Origin: Bacillota bacterium
GTDB lineage: Bacteria; Bacillota; Clostridia; Saccharofermentanales; Fastidiosipilaceae
NCBI GenBank assembly: GCA_023388205.1
Contig: JAEWGS010000014.1
Span: 1 to 12,321 of the forward strand
Reading direction: 5' to 3'
Length of the DNA stretch: 12,321 nt
Positions 6,935-12,321 of this stretch are shown here, in pieces. A program made the position numbers and the translations under genes. Every line of letters starts with the position of its first letter. Within the stretch, counting starts at the first letter, position 1. Under the pieces are notes generated by a model. It was not told the DNA's origin. It did no database searches and saw only the letters and a list, made by a program, of their open reading frames with translations.

Positions 6935-8190
6935 GATTGAGACCTCCGGTGTCTAAAGGGATTGAAGCGCCCTGTGCTATGCGGGCGTTTTGTGGCTAAA
7001 AATCCGCTCGCTGATAGCTTGGGCGGCGCAACTTTTTGGGGCTTTGAGCGGCTCGGTTTTTGCTGGGTCGGGGCTGAAGGACGAGCGGATAGTTTAGGGT
7101 TTTGCTCATCGGGGAAAAGACGCTTTCGCGAAGGCGCTTCTTCGCTTGAAAGCGCTTGCTTGTTCAAACGAAGAATTTCAGGCTGAGTTTTTGGGCCCCA
7201 AAAAGAATCAGAAAGTTCAGGTACCAGCTTTTGCTGATAGGCGGGCCCCCATTTTTTTAACATGCTCAGTAAATGAAGCCTGATTGCTTCGTGGCGAGGA
7301 TCTCGCGCGAGCGGTAACACGATGAGGTCAGCTTGAGAAAAGAGTACTTTGGCACGCTGGGGACAGTCATAGCGAAGATCGAATAAAATGTCGGTGGATT
7401 TTTCGTAAACACACCCTCGAATGAGCTCCATGATTTTTTGGTAATCAGTATCTTGGAGTTCGTAAAGATCGTCGCCAGAATGAAAGCGGTTGAGACAGAA
7501 AGCGTGGCGCTGAGGGAGTGAAAGCAAAATAGAACTTTCCTTGTGCGAGAGTGAATGCTTCAGCTTGTTTTTATTTGACGCCGCCGACTGTTCCTTAGTC
7601 TTCATTTCTGAGCAAAACTGAAGGGAGAGAACATCGCTTAAACTGTAGCGATCAGGTTTAGGCATATCTTGGCGAATCCGCTCAGGCGGCATGAGCGGAG
7701 CGTAAATGAAGCTTCGTTTATTTTGGGCCGCATGTTTCAAGAAAAGATCTAAGTAGTGGTCGCTTTTGTGTTCATCAATATTCCCGATTAAGACAATGAC
7801 GCGTTGCTTGGGTGAAAATGGCTGATCTTGAGATTCTGGAAGCAGCTGTTTGATATGCTCAAGAATGCGATCAGGGGAATCATAACGATAACAAAGTGTA
7901 AAAGAGGCTTGCTCTAGCCGAGACATCTGGCCTGAAGGGTGCAAAATGCGTGCGGGTTGTTGGCTCAAATGCGGCATGGCTGCATGTAACTTCAGTAGAC
8001 GATATGTGCTGGGTTGAAGATCTAAATCTGGATAATGCTCCGGCGTATAAATGATAAGGTCGCCTGGATGGGCGTAAAGAGCAAGTTGCTCAGCATCTTC
8101 ACAATAATAGAAAGACTCATGAATATGCTCACAGAGTTTCAACGCGAGATCCTGACAATAGCTGCGGTCTGTGTCGAGAAAATAGATCAT
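6931..8190 (-). CDS. tadZ: TadZ/CpaE-like localisation protein with degenerate P-loop
   Basis: Probable polar or membrane localisation factor of the pilus, of the receiver-plus-ParA/MinD-like type. Numbering from Met at 8190 (419 residues): a degenerate receiver-like domain 1-115 (MIYFLDTDRSYCQDLALKL, strand DLIIYT at 44-49), then a ParA-like fold starting at RVIVLIGNIDEHKSD (130-144), where the Walker A motif GxxxxGKS reads GNIDEHKS; a later strand DILFDLRYD (267-275) and ADLIVLPL (287-294) match the core strands of MinD/TadZ proteins. From about 345 a basic, Pro/Ser-rich tail of about 75 residues looks disordered. The upstream ATG at 8205 is less likely as start because its codons form the ribosome binding site AAAGGAG for the ATG at 8190. 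First gene of the minus-strand operon; its stop overlaps the tadA start. The family call rests on domain layout and position, and sequence divergence is high. Confidence 0.7.
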   Translation of the reverse strand: MIYFLDTDRSYCQDLALKLCEHIHESFYYCEDAEQLALYAHPGDLIIYTPEHYPDLDLQPSTYRLLKLHAAMPHLSQQPARILHPSGQMSRLEQASFTLCYRYDSPDRILEHIKQLLPESQDQPFSPKQRVIVLIGNIDEHKSDHYLDLFLKHAAQNKRSFIYAPLMPPERIRQDMPKPDRYSLSDVLSLQFCSEMKTKEQSAASNKNKLKHSLSHKESSILLSLPQRHAFCLNRFHSGDDLYELQDTDYQKIMELIRGCVYEKSTDILFDLRYDCPQRAKVLFSQADLIVLPLARDPRHEAIRLHLLSMLKKWGPAYQQKLVPELSDSFWGPKTQPEILRLNKQALSSEEAPSRKRLFPDEQNPKLSARPSAPTQQKPSRSKPQKVAPPKLSASGFLATKRPHSTGRFNPFRHRRSQS

Positions 8191-8195
8191 GGGAA

Positions 8196-8202
8196 CTCCT
8201 TT
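8196..8202 (-). promoter_or_regulatory. Ribosome binding site that sets the tadZ-like start
   Basis: On the minus strand AAAGGAG is followed after five bases (TTCCC) by the ATG at 8190. The ATG at 8205 lies directly before this motif and has no Shine-Dalgarno sequence of its own (GCGCT precedes it). Confidence 0.7.
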
Positions 8203-8232
8203 CATAGCGCGGGGAAATTATGAGATGGCGCT

Positions 8233-8238
8233 ATTTTA
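8233..8238 (-). promoter_or_regulatory. Candidate -10 box of the tad operon promoter
   Basis: Minus-strand TAAAAT (5 of 6 to the sigma-A consensus) gives a transcription start near 8226 and a leader of about 36 bases to the tadZ-like start. The expected -35 position holds only AATTTT and overlaps the palindrome at 8253-8266, so the promoter would be weak or activator dependent. Confidence 0.35.
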
Positions 8239-8252
8239 CGGAGATTAAGAAG

Positions 8253-8266
8253 GCGAAAATTTTCGC
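8253..8266. promoter_or_regulatory. Perfect 14-bp palindrome, possible operator of the tad operon
   Basis: GCGAAAATTTTCGC is fully self-complementary. It lies where the -35 region of the tad promoter would be, in the divergent region between the tadZ-like gene and the ComF-family gene. A second, looser inverted pair, TTTTCTC and GAGAAAA, lies just beside it within 8269-8298. Binding by a dimeric regulator is inference. Confidence 0.45.
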
Positions 8267-8340
8267 ATTTTTTCTCGCTTTTTCGAAATGAGAGAAAACG
8301 TTCAAAAAAGAATGGGCCAAAATGTGATCAACAAGACAAG

Positions 8341-8405
8341 CCTAGCCCGACCGGCAAGCCCCGAGCCTAGAATCGGCATGCGATGAGCCGGCAGCGGCGA
8401 GCTTT
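8341..8405. other. GC-rich island in the divergent intergenic region
   Basis: A stretch of about 65 bases rich in G and C sits between AT-rich flanks. It contains the direct repeat AGCCTAG about 30 bases apart and short pairing segments: CCGGC (8351-8355) with a later GCCGG, enclosing CCGA with TCGG. The 9-mer CCGACCGGC at 8347-8355 occurs also at 3444-3452, in the hairpin after flp. No coding frame or T run goes with it. The rest of 8206-8450 is AT-rich with no further gene. Confidence 0.4.
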
Positions 8406-8450
8406 GACCACTGACCAGTAAAAACAAAAAAAGAAAGGGAGAGAAAGAAG

Positions 8451-9233
8451 ATGAGCCCGCTCATGACTCAGCTCAAAACGTATGTCAAGATTTTGGATGA
8501 TTGCTTTTTTCCGGAGCGATGCGCGGATTGTGGTTTTGCTTATAGCGACTCAAGTGTGCTCACCGGACTTTGCCCCAGATGTGCGAGCAAGTTACCGATT
8601 CGGGAAGTGGATCAAATCCGTTTGTTTTTAGATTTGTATCGGGATCGAGATGAGGCCGACGCTTTGCGATATCTCCCTGTTCTTATCGCGACTTGGTACA
8701 AATCTCCGATCAATCGAATGATCCGTGAACTCAAATTTCATGCGGGCAAAGAACATGCAAGATTGCTTGGGGAGCTTTTATCCTTGACTTTGGACCGATA
8801 TTTAGACGGAGTGAAGTCGGGCGAGATCCCTGTTTTTGCCCAAGATCATGTTTATTTTGACTCGGTTGTGGCTTTGCCGCTTCATCCGAGGCGTTTGAGA
8901 GAACGCTCATATAATCAAGCCCATGAAATTGTTCGCTGCATGCTCAAAAGTCAAGGTGAATTAGAGGATTTGTCCACTGCCTTTTCTCGCCCTAAGTATA
9001 CTCAGCGTCAAAGTGAAATGAGTTCACGCGAAGAACGTATGCAAAATGTCGCGCTCGCTTTTGAGGCGGAGACGCAACTGAAAGATCGCTATGTGCTTTT
9101 GGTCGACGATGTGATGACAAGCGGTGCATCTTTAACTTCAGCGGCTAAAGCGATTTACGCCGTGGGCGCGAAAGAGGTGACGGCTTTGGTGTGCTCATCA
9201 GGACACGCGGGCTTAGGCACAGTAAATACTTAG
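8451..9233 (+). CDS. ComF-family phosphoribosyltransferase-like protein (ComFC type)
   Basis: A 260-residue ComF-family protein. ComFC is needed for DNA uptake in several transformable bacteria, but the family is also widespread where no competence is known. An N-terminal zinc-ribbon-type set Cys24, Cys27, Cys41, Cys44 (CADC and CPRC) comes first, then the phosphoribosyltransferase fold: LIATWYKSPINRMIRELKFH (78-97), VALPLHPRRLRERSYNQAHE (140-159) and the PRPP-type loop VLLVDDVMTSGASL (215-228). The first ATG is chosen because AGGGAG lies nine bases upstream; the ATG four codons later has none. No comFA helicase gene is beside it. It is transcribed divergently from the Tad operon. The end HAGLGTVNT is short and plain, as is usual. 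Confidence 0.9.
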   Translation: MSPLMTQLKTYVKILDDCFFPERCADCGFAYSDSSVLTGLCPRCASKLPIREVDQIRLFLDLYRDRDEADALRYLPVLIATWYKSPINRMIRELKFHAGKEHARLLGELLSLTLDRYLDGVKSGEIPVFAQDHVYFDSVVALPLHPRRLRERSYNQAHEIVRCMLKSQGELEDLSTAFSRPKYTQRQSEMSSREERMQNVALAFEAETQLKDRYVLLVDDVMTSGASLTSAAKAIYAVGAKEVTALVCSSGHAGLGTVNT

Positions 9234-9479
9234 CCTGTCTTGGCAAATTCACGATGCTGCGTGGCAAAATAGATTCAAAGCTTGAGCCGAGGGATCAAAA
9301 AGTCTTGGGCTTTAGCTTCAAAGGCGGTCTCAAAAAACGTTGTCAAAAGGTGGTTTTAAGGATGAATTTTGGCGTCTGACTTCAATCCGGCGTTTTTGAT
9401 CAGCGAAGTCAGGCTGAAAAGAAGTAGAGCTAAAAAATCAAATGATTAAAATGGATTTGCAAAAATAAATGGAGGGCAT
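9234..9479 (+). other. Intergenic region with two inverted repeats between the ComF-family gene and galM
   Basis: No gene is supported here. AAGCTTGAGCC (9278-9288) can pair with GGCTTTAGCTT (9308-9318), 11 positions with one mismatch and one G-T pair around a 19-base loop. CTGACTTC (9376-9383) pairs perfectly with GAAGTCAG (9405-9412) around 21 bases. Neither has a T run after it. TAAAAT at 9447-9452 could be a -10 box for galM, without a good -35. Confidence 0.4.
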
Positions 9480-10544
9480 ATGAAAAACGTTCTCAGGAAA
9501 GTGTGGGGCGAAGTTAATGGACAGCTCATTGAACGATTGACCTTGACGAATGAGGCGGATGAGTCGTTAGTGCTGACAAATTGGGGCGCGACGATCTTAT
9601 CTTTGACGCTCAAAGATCGACATGGGGACAATCAGGATGTGTGTCTAGGTTATGAGGATTTGGAAACTTATATGCATTCAGACGCTTGCTTGGGTGCGAC
9701 AATCGGACCTTACGCCAATCGCTTGGCTCAGGCTCAGATTAAAGATTTGGACCGAATCTATCATTTGGATGCCAATGAGGGGAGCAATACTTTACACAGC
9801 GGAAGTGCGGGTTTTGATCATAAGATTTTCCAGATCGAAACTGTGAATCATGATGCAGTGAGCTTCCTTTATGAGGCGAAAGATGGAGAGGGCGGATTCC
9901 CCGGGCACCGTCGTTTCAGAGTGAGTTTTTCTTGGAATGAGGCTAAAGAGCTTGGAATTCGCTATGAAATGAGTACAGATCAGGATACATGGGTGAATTT
10001 AACTAATCATAGTTACTGGAATTTAAGCGGGCATCAGTCGGCATCGGTATTGGATCAAGAGGTGCGTGTGGAAGCTTCTTTTTATACGCCAGTGGATGAG
10101 TTCATGATCCCGACAGGAGAAATTCGGTCGATCAAAGAAAAAGATTTTGACTGTCAAAGTCTGCGTTCGATCGCGTCCCTTGTCGCAGATGGCGCATCAC
10201 TCAAAGGTCGAGGGCTGGATCATAATCTGATTTTGAAGCGCCAGATTGAATTGGGGGATTTGGATTTTATAAAACACAGGGCCCAGGCTGAGCTTTTTTC
10301 GAAAGCAACAGGACTTCGCATGCAAATTTTAACGACGGAGCCGGCGATCCAAGTTTATATGGCGGGGGCTTTGACCGAGCGGCAGGGAAAAGGCGGCGTG
10401 AAGTATGGAAAATATGCGGGCATTTGTTTTGAGACGCAGCACTATCCAGACAGCCCCAATCAGGCCCATTTTCCGACGACCAAACTTTGTAAAAAAGAGA
10501 GCTATTTCAGTGAGACAAGAATGAGATTTTTCTGTGAGGCGTGA
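9480..10544 (+). CDS. galM: Aldose 1-epimerase (mutarotase)
   Basis: Interconverts the alpha and beta anomers of aldohexoses such as galactose and glucose, the entry step of the Leloir pathway; cytoplasmic. The 354 residues are the normal length. Visible are the N-terminal strand LTNWGATILSL (32-42), the phosphate-free sugar-binding motif TIGPYANR (74-81) with Asn80 and Arg81, TLHSGSAGFD (104-113), the catalytic-acid motif NLTNHSYWNLSG (173-184) with His177, Asp248 in GLDHNL, and the catalytic-base motif CFETQHYPDSPNQ (316-328) with Glu318. GGAGGG lies four bases before the ATG. No other galactose genes are in the window, so its pathway context is open. The stop codon directly abuts a likely -10 box of the RNA that follows. 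Confidence 0.95.
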   Translation: MKNVLRKVWGEVNGQLIERLTLTNEADESLVLTNWGATILSLTLKDRHGDNQDVCLGYEDLETYMHSDACLGATIGPYANRLAQAQIKDLDRIYHLDANEGSNTLHSGSAGFDHKIFQIETVNHDAVSFLYEAKDGEGGFPGHRRFRVSFSWNEAKELGIRYEMSTDQDTWVNLTNHSYWNLSGHQSASVLDQEVRVEASFYTPVDEFMIPTGEIRSIKEKDFDCQSLRSIASLVADGASLKGRGLDHNLILKRQIELGDLDFIKHRAQAELFSKATGLRMQILTTEPAIQVYMAGALTERQGKGGVKYGKYAGICFETQHYPDSPNQAHFPTTKLCKKESYFSETRMRFFCEA

Positions 10545-10550
10545 TATACT
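10545..10550 (+). promoter_or_regulatory. Candidate -10 box for the cysS leader RNA
   Basis: TATACT (5 of 6 to consensus), preceded by TGA (the galM stop) which gives a partly extended -10 look. It begins immediately after the galM stop. No good -35 is seen at 17 bases upstream (TGAGAT). The implied transcription start is near 10556-10557, the first base of the closing stem of the RNA below. Confidence 0.4.
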
Positions 10551-10555
10551 CAAGA

Positions 10556-10725
10556 GGCATGAAGGGTGTGGCTCTGTTTTGAACCTGCATGACAGAAACG
10601 GAAGCCCGGGTTAATACGGAAGGATGTCAAGCCCACTTTGATGGGAAGACAAACAACCGTTGCAGGGCATCCACCTTGCACATAAGCGAGGTGTCAAGAG
10701 GGGTCATGTCCGGAGTGCTTTTTTT
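10556..10725 (+). ncRNA. Structured leader RNA candidate upstream of cysS, family not recognised
   Basis: The 201 bases between galM and cysS hold four helices read by eye. (a) Closing stem GGCATGA (10556-10562) with TCATGTCC (10704-10711, one bulged T). (b) Hairpin GGCTCTGTTT (10570-10579) with AAACGG-A-AGCC (10596-10606), ten pairs with one bulged A and a loop containing TGC. (c) GGATG (10622-10626) with CATCC (10668-10672), enclosing GTC/GAC and CCCA/TGGG around CTTTGA. (d) CACCTTGC with GCGAGGTG around ACATAA (10672-10693). In an alternative fold GCATCC (10667-10672) pairs with GGAGTGC (10712-10718), directly before seven T (10719-10725). The T-box consensus near the terminator is absent, and I do not see conserved cores of the SAM, lysine, FMN, TPP or cobalamin riboswitches. 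Position and switch logic suggest control of cysS; a free small RNA is the alternative. Confidence 0.5.
10667..10725 (+). terminator. Candidate conditional terminator of the cysS leader
   Basis: GCATCC and GGAGTGC form six pairs (one G-T, one bulged A) enclosing the CACCTTGC/GCGAGGTG hairpin and end exactly at a run of seven T. The left arm is shared with the competing GGATG/CATCC helix, so terminator and competitor cannot form together. A second run of seven T (10730-10736) lies just before the cysS ribosome binding site. Confidence 0.4.
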
Positions 10726-10745
10726 ATGATTTTTTTGGAGGACGT

Positions 10746-12215
10746 ATGGCGGAACGAGCGCACGTGACAAAAGGGGCGGAAGGCCGCACTGTGAAACCGC
10801 AAGAACGACCACAACTGTGGCTTTATAACACCTTGGGGCATGAAAAGATGCTTTTTGAACCGCTCAAAGAGGGCGAAGTTTCTATTTACGTCTGCGGTCC
10901 AACGGTTTATGACCACGTGCACATCGGTAATGCGAGACCTCTGCTTGTTTTTGATGTCTTGCGTCGCTTGTTGATTCACGATGGTTATCGCGTACGCTTT
11001 GCGATGAACTATACCGATATTGATGACAAACTTATTCGTAAAGCGAATGAAGAAGGCGTCTCGGTTCAAGACGTGGCGACACGCTGCATTGAATGGTTTG
11101 AAAAGGAGCGCGATGCCCTTGCTGTTTTGAAGCCCGACGAGACACCGAGAGCAACTCAAACCATAGATGAGATTGTTTCGATGATCCAGCAACTGATTGA
11201 GTTAAATGTGGCTTACGTTTCGACAGAGGGCGTTTATTTTGACGTGTCAGCAGACCCTGACTATGGCAAGCTGACCAAATTAGACCACAGCGAAATGATT
11301 TCCGGGAGCCGTACGCTGAGTTACGAGGTGGATGACAAACGCAGTCGGGCGGATTTTGCGCTGTGGAAGTTCGCGCGTCCGGGTGAACCATCTTACCCTG
11401 CACCTTTTGGGGCAGGACGACCGGGATGGCATATTGAATGTTCTGCGATGATCCGAAAGATCTTTGGGGGCACCATTGATATTCACGGCGGCGGACAGGA
11501 CCTCATTTTCCCGCATCATGAAAACGAGATCGCTCAATCAGAGTGCTGCTTCCATGAGCCCTTGTCCAGATACTGGTTGCATAACGCCTATATCACGATG
11601 GATCAAGAAAAAATGAGCAAATCTTTGGGCAACATCAGAAGTGTCAAGGCGATTGGTGAAGAATATGGATATGACACTTTGCGTTATTACATTTTATCGG
11701 CTCAGTATCGAACAACGATGAATTTTACGTCCAAGTCCCTGCCTGAGGCGAAGACCAGCCTTTTGAAGATCAGAGAGTCGCTCGAGCGGATGACCTTTAT
11801 GCAGAATAAGTTGCCGCAGGGCGCTTTGACTGAATCGATCGAAGAGAAGTGCAAGGCCCATCATCAAGCGTTTTTTGACCTTTTGCGAGATGATTTGAAT
11901 ACGCCGGGGGCATTGGGAGAACTCTTTAAGTTTTTACACACCTACCATCTTTGTGATGCAGGAGATGAGTTAAAGACAAAAGAGAACGTTTCGTGTTTCT
12001 ATGAGCATATAAAAGAGTGCCTCGATGTATTGGGTTTGTATTTCGACGAAGAGGATGAAATTCCAAAACAGATCAAAGAGTGGGTTCAGGCGAGACAAGA
12101 AGCGCGCACTCAAAAAGATTTTCAGGCGGCAGATCACTACCGTGATTTGATTCAAGAAGCGGGGTACGGAATCAAGGATACGCCACAAGGGCCTCAGATT
12201 ATTAAGGTGGGGTGA
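10746..12215 (+). CDS. cysS: Cysteinyl-tRNA synthetase
   Basis: Charges tRNA-Cys with cysteine using ATP; cytoplasmic class I synthetase. The 489 residues show CGPTVYDHVHIGNARP (50-65) with the HIGN signature at 59-62, the zinc-site residues Cys50, Cys232 (GWHIECSAM), His257 and Glu261 (FPHHENEIAQSE), and the KMSKS loop at 289-293. The anticodon-binding helical domain follows (FDLLRDDLNTPGAL, 377-390) and the C-terminus has the usual RQEARTQKDFQAADHYRD (450-467). It is longer than many homologues because of about 23 residues before the normal LYNTL start; the ATG at 10746 is kept because GGAGG lies four bases upstream. The next gene begins two bases after the stop. Expression is probably governed by the structured leader upstream. 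Confidence 0.97.
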   Translation: MAERAHVTKGAEGRTVKPQERPQLWLYNTLGHEKMLFEPLKEGEVSIYVCGPTVYDHVHIGNARPLLVFDVLRRLLIHDGYRVRFAMNYTDIDDKLIRKANEEGVSVQDVATRCIEWFEKERDALAVLKPDETPRATQTIDEIVSMIQQLIELNVAYVSTEGVYFDVSADPDYGKLTKLDHSEMISGSRTLSYEVDDKRSRADFALWKFARPGEPSYPAPFGAGRPGWHIECSAMIRKIFGGTIDIHGGGQDLIFPHHENEIAQSECCFHEPLSRYWLHNAYITMDQEKMSKSLGNIRSVKAIGEEYGYDTLRYYILSAQYRTTMNFTSKSLPEAKTSLLKIRESLERMTFMQNKLPQGALTESIEEKCKAHHQAFFDLLRDDLNTPGALGELFKFLHTYHLCDAGDELKTKENVSCFYEHIKECLDVLGLYFDEEDEIPKQIKEWVQARQEARTQKDFQAADHYRDLIQEAGYGIKDTPQGPQIIKVG

Positions 12216-12216
12216 G

Positions 12217-12321
12217 ATGGAAGGACAAGATATTCTTTCATGTCAGTCGATCGAGGTGGTAGGCGATAGTTCCCAACTTCCGGTCAGTACTTTAGCTTGG
12301 CTGGGAGATGCGATTTATGAA
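12217..12321 (+). CDS. mrnC: Mini-ribonuclease III (MrnC), 3' end cut by window
   Basis: Only the first 35 codons are present. The family is a dsRNA-binding-domain-free RNase III that matures 23S rRNA ends in Gram-positives, acting as a dimer in the cytoplasm. Residues 24-35, STLAWLGDAIYE, match the N-terminal signature of MrnC (LAYLGDAxYE), with Asp31 at the catalytic metal-binding position. The ATG lies two bases after the cysS stop and has AGGTGGGG upstream. The cysS-mrnC order is common in Firmicutes, which supports the call despite the short fragment. Confidence 0.88.
   Translation, partial: MEGQDILSCQSIEVVGDSSQLPVSTLAWLGDAIYE

Noticed and set aside
9191..9379. 62-codon plus-strand frame after the ComF-family gene
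   Set aside because: It starts inside the ComF-family gene, has no ribosome binding site, and the peptide shows no family-like pattern.
10556..10718. 6S RNA
   Set aside because: Length would fit, but the helices form a multibranch shape, not the long rod with a central bubble typical of 6S RNA.
10589..10729. A 46-codon open frame in the cysS leader with two Cys codons, possible leader peptide
   Set aside because: No ribosome binding site precedes the ATG (TTTTGAACCTGC), and the Cys codons are not clustered. The base-pairing explains the region better.
10556..10745. T-box leader for cysS
   Set aside because: The conserved T-box sequence (GGTGGnACCGCG type) is not present near the terminator. 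AGGGTG at about 10563 is at the wrong end of the leader.
10704..11192. 162-codon minus-strand frame opposite cysS
   Set aside because: It is a shadow of the cysS coding sequence, with no ribosome binding site or recognisable domain.
1..12321. CRISPR array, insertion sequence, tRNA or rRNA genes
   Set aside because: No regularly spaced repeats, transposase frames, terminal inverted repeats, tRNA cloverleaf signatures or rRNA sequence were seen.

Overview
The window looks like a chromosomal segment of a low-to-middle-GC Gram-positive bacterium, most likely a member of the Clostridia in the broad sense. The pointers are strong AGGAGG-type ribosome binding sites, a YpsC-type THUMP methyltransferase, an rpiB-upp pair with an ATGA overlap, cysS followed directly by Mini-ribonuclease III (mrnC), and a Tad pilus locus with no secretin. 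The genus cannot be told from the sequence alone.

Layout. (1) 1-2362, plus strand: the 3' part of an rRNA-type methyltransferase, then rpiB and upp, translationally coupled and closed by a hairpin terminator. (2) 2265-8190, minus strand: a compact Tad/Flp pilus operon read in the order tadZ-like, tadA/cpaF ATPase, a fused tadB-tadC membrane protein, a gap with a candidate attenuator, a small Flp prepilin with its own strong ribosome binding site, a hairpin, and a protein of unknown function that may be distantly related to DUF6382. The last gene runs through the upp terminator and into the upp 3' end. (3) 8191-8450: a divergent intergenic region with a perfect 14-bp palindrome by the likely tad promoter and a short GC-rich island. 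(4) 8451-12321, plus strand: a ComF-family phosphoribosyltransferase, galM, a structured leader RNA candidate, cysS and the start of mrnC.

How it fits together. The plus-strand genes are housekeeping functions (RNA modification, pentose phosphate and uracil salvage, sugar epimerisation, Cys-tRNA charging, 23S rRNA maturation). The minus-strand block is an accessory envelope machine placed between them: TadA supplies ATP hydrolysis, the TadB-TadC fusion is the inner-membrane platform, the TadZ-like protein probably localises the machine, and Flp is the pilin. No prepilin peptidase, TadE/TadF-type pseudopilin or CpaB-like protein lies in the window, so these must be encoded elsewhere or be dispensable.

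The most interesting items are the structured RNA between galM and cysS (10556-10725), which can be drawn in two mutually exclusive folds, one ending in a helix directly before a run of seven T; the TadB-TadC fusion in a minimal Tad locus; the TadZ-like protein whose P-loop reads GNIDEHKS instead of GxxxxGKS; and the last operon gene, whose C-terminus is coded by the reverse strand of the upp terminator and upp 3' end.
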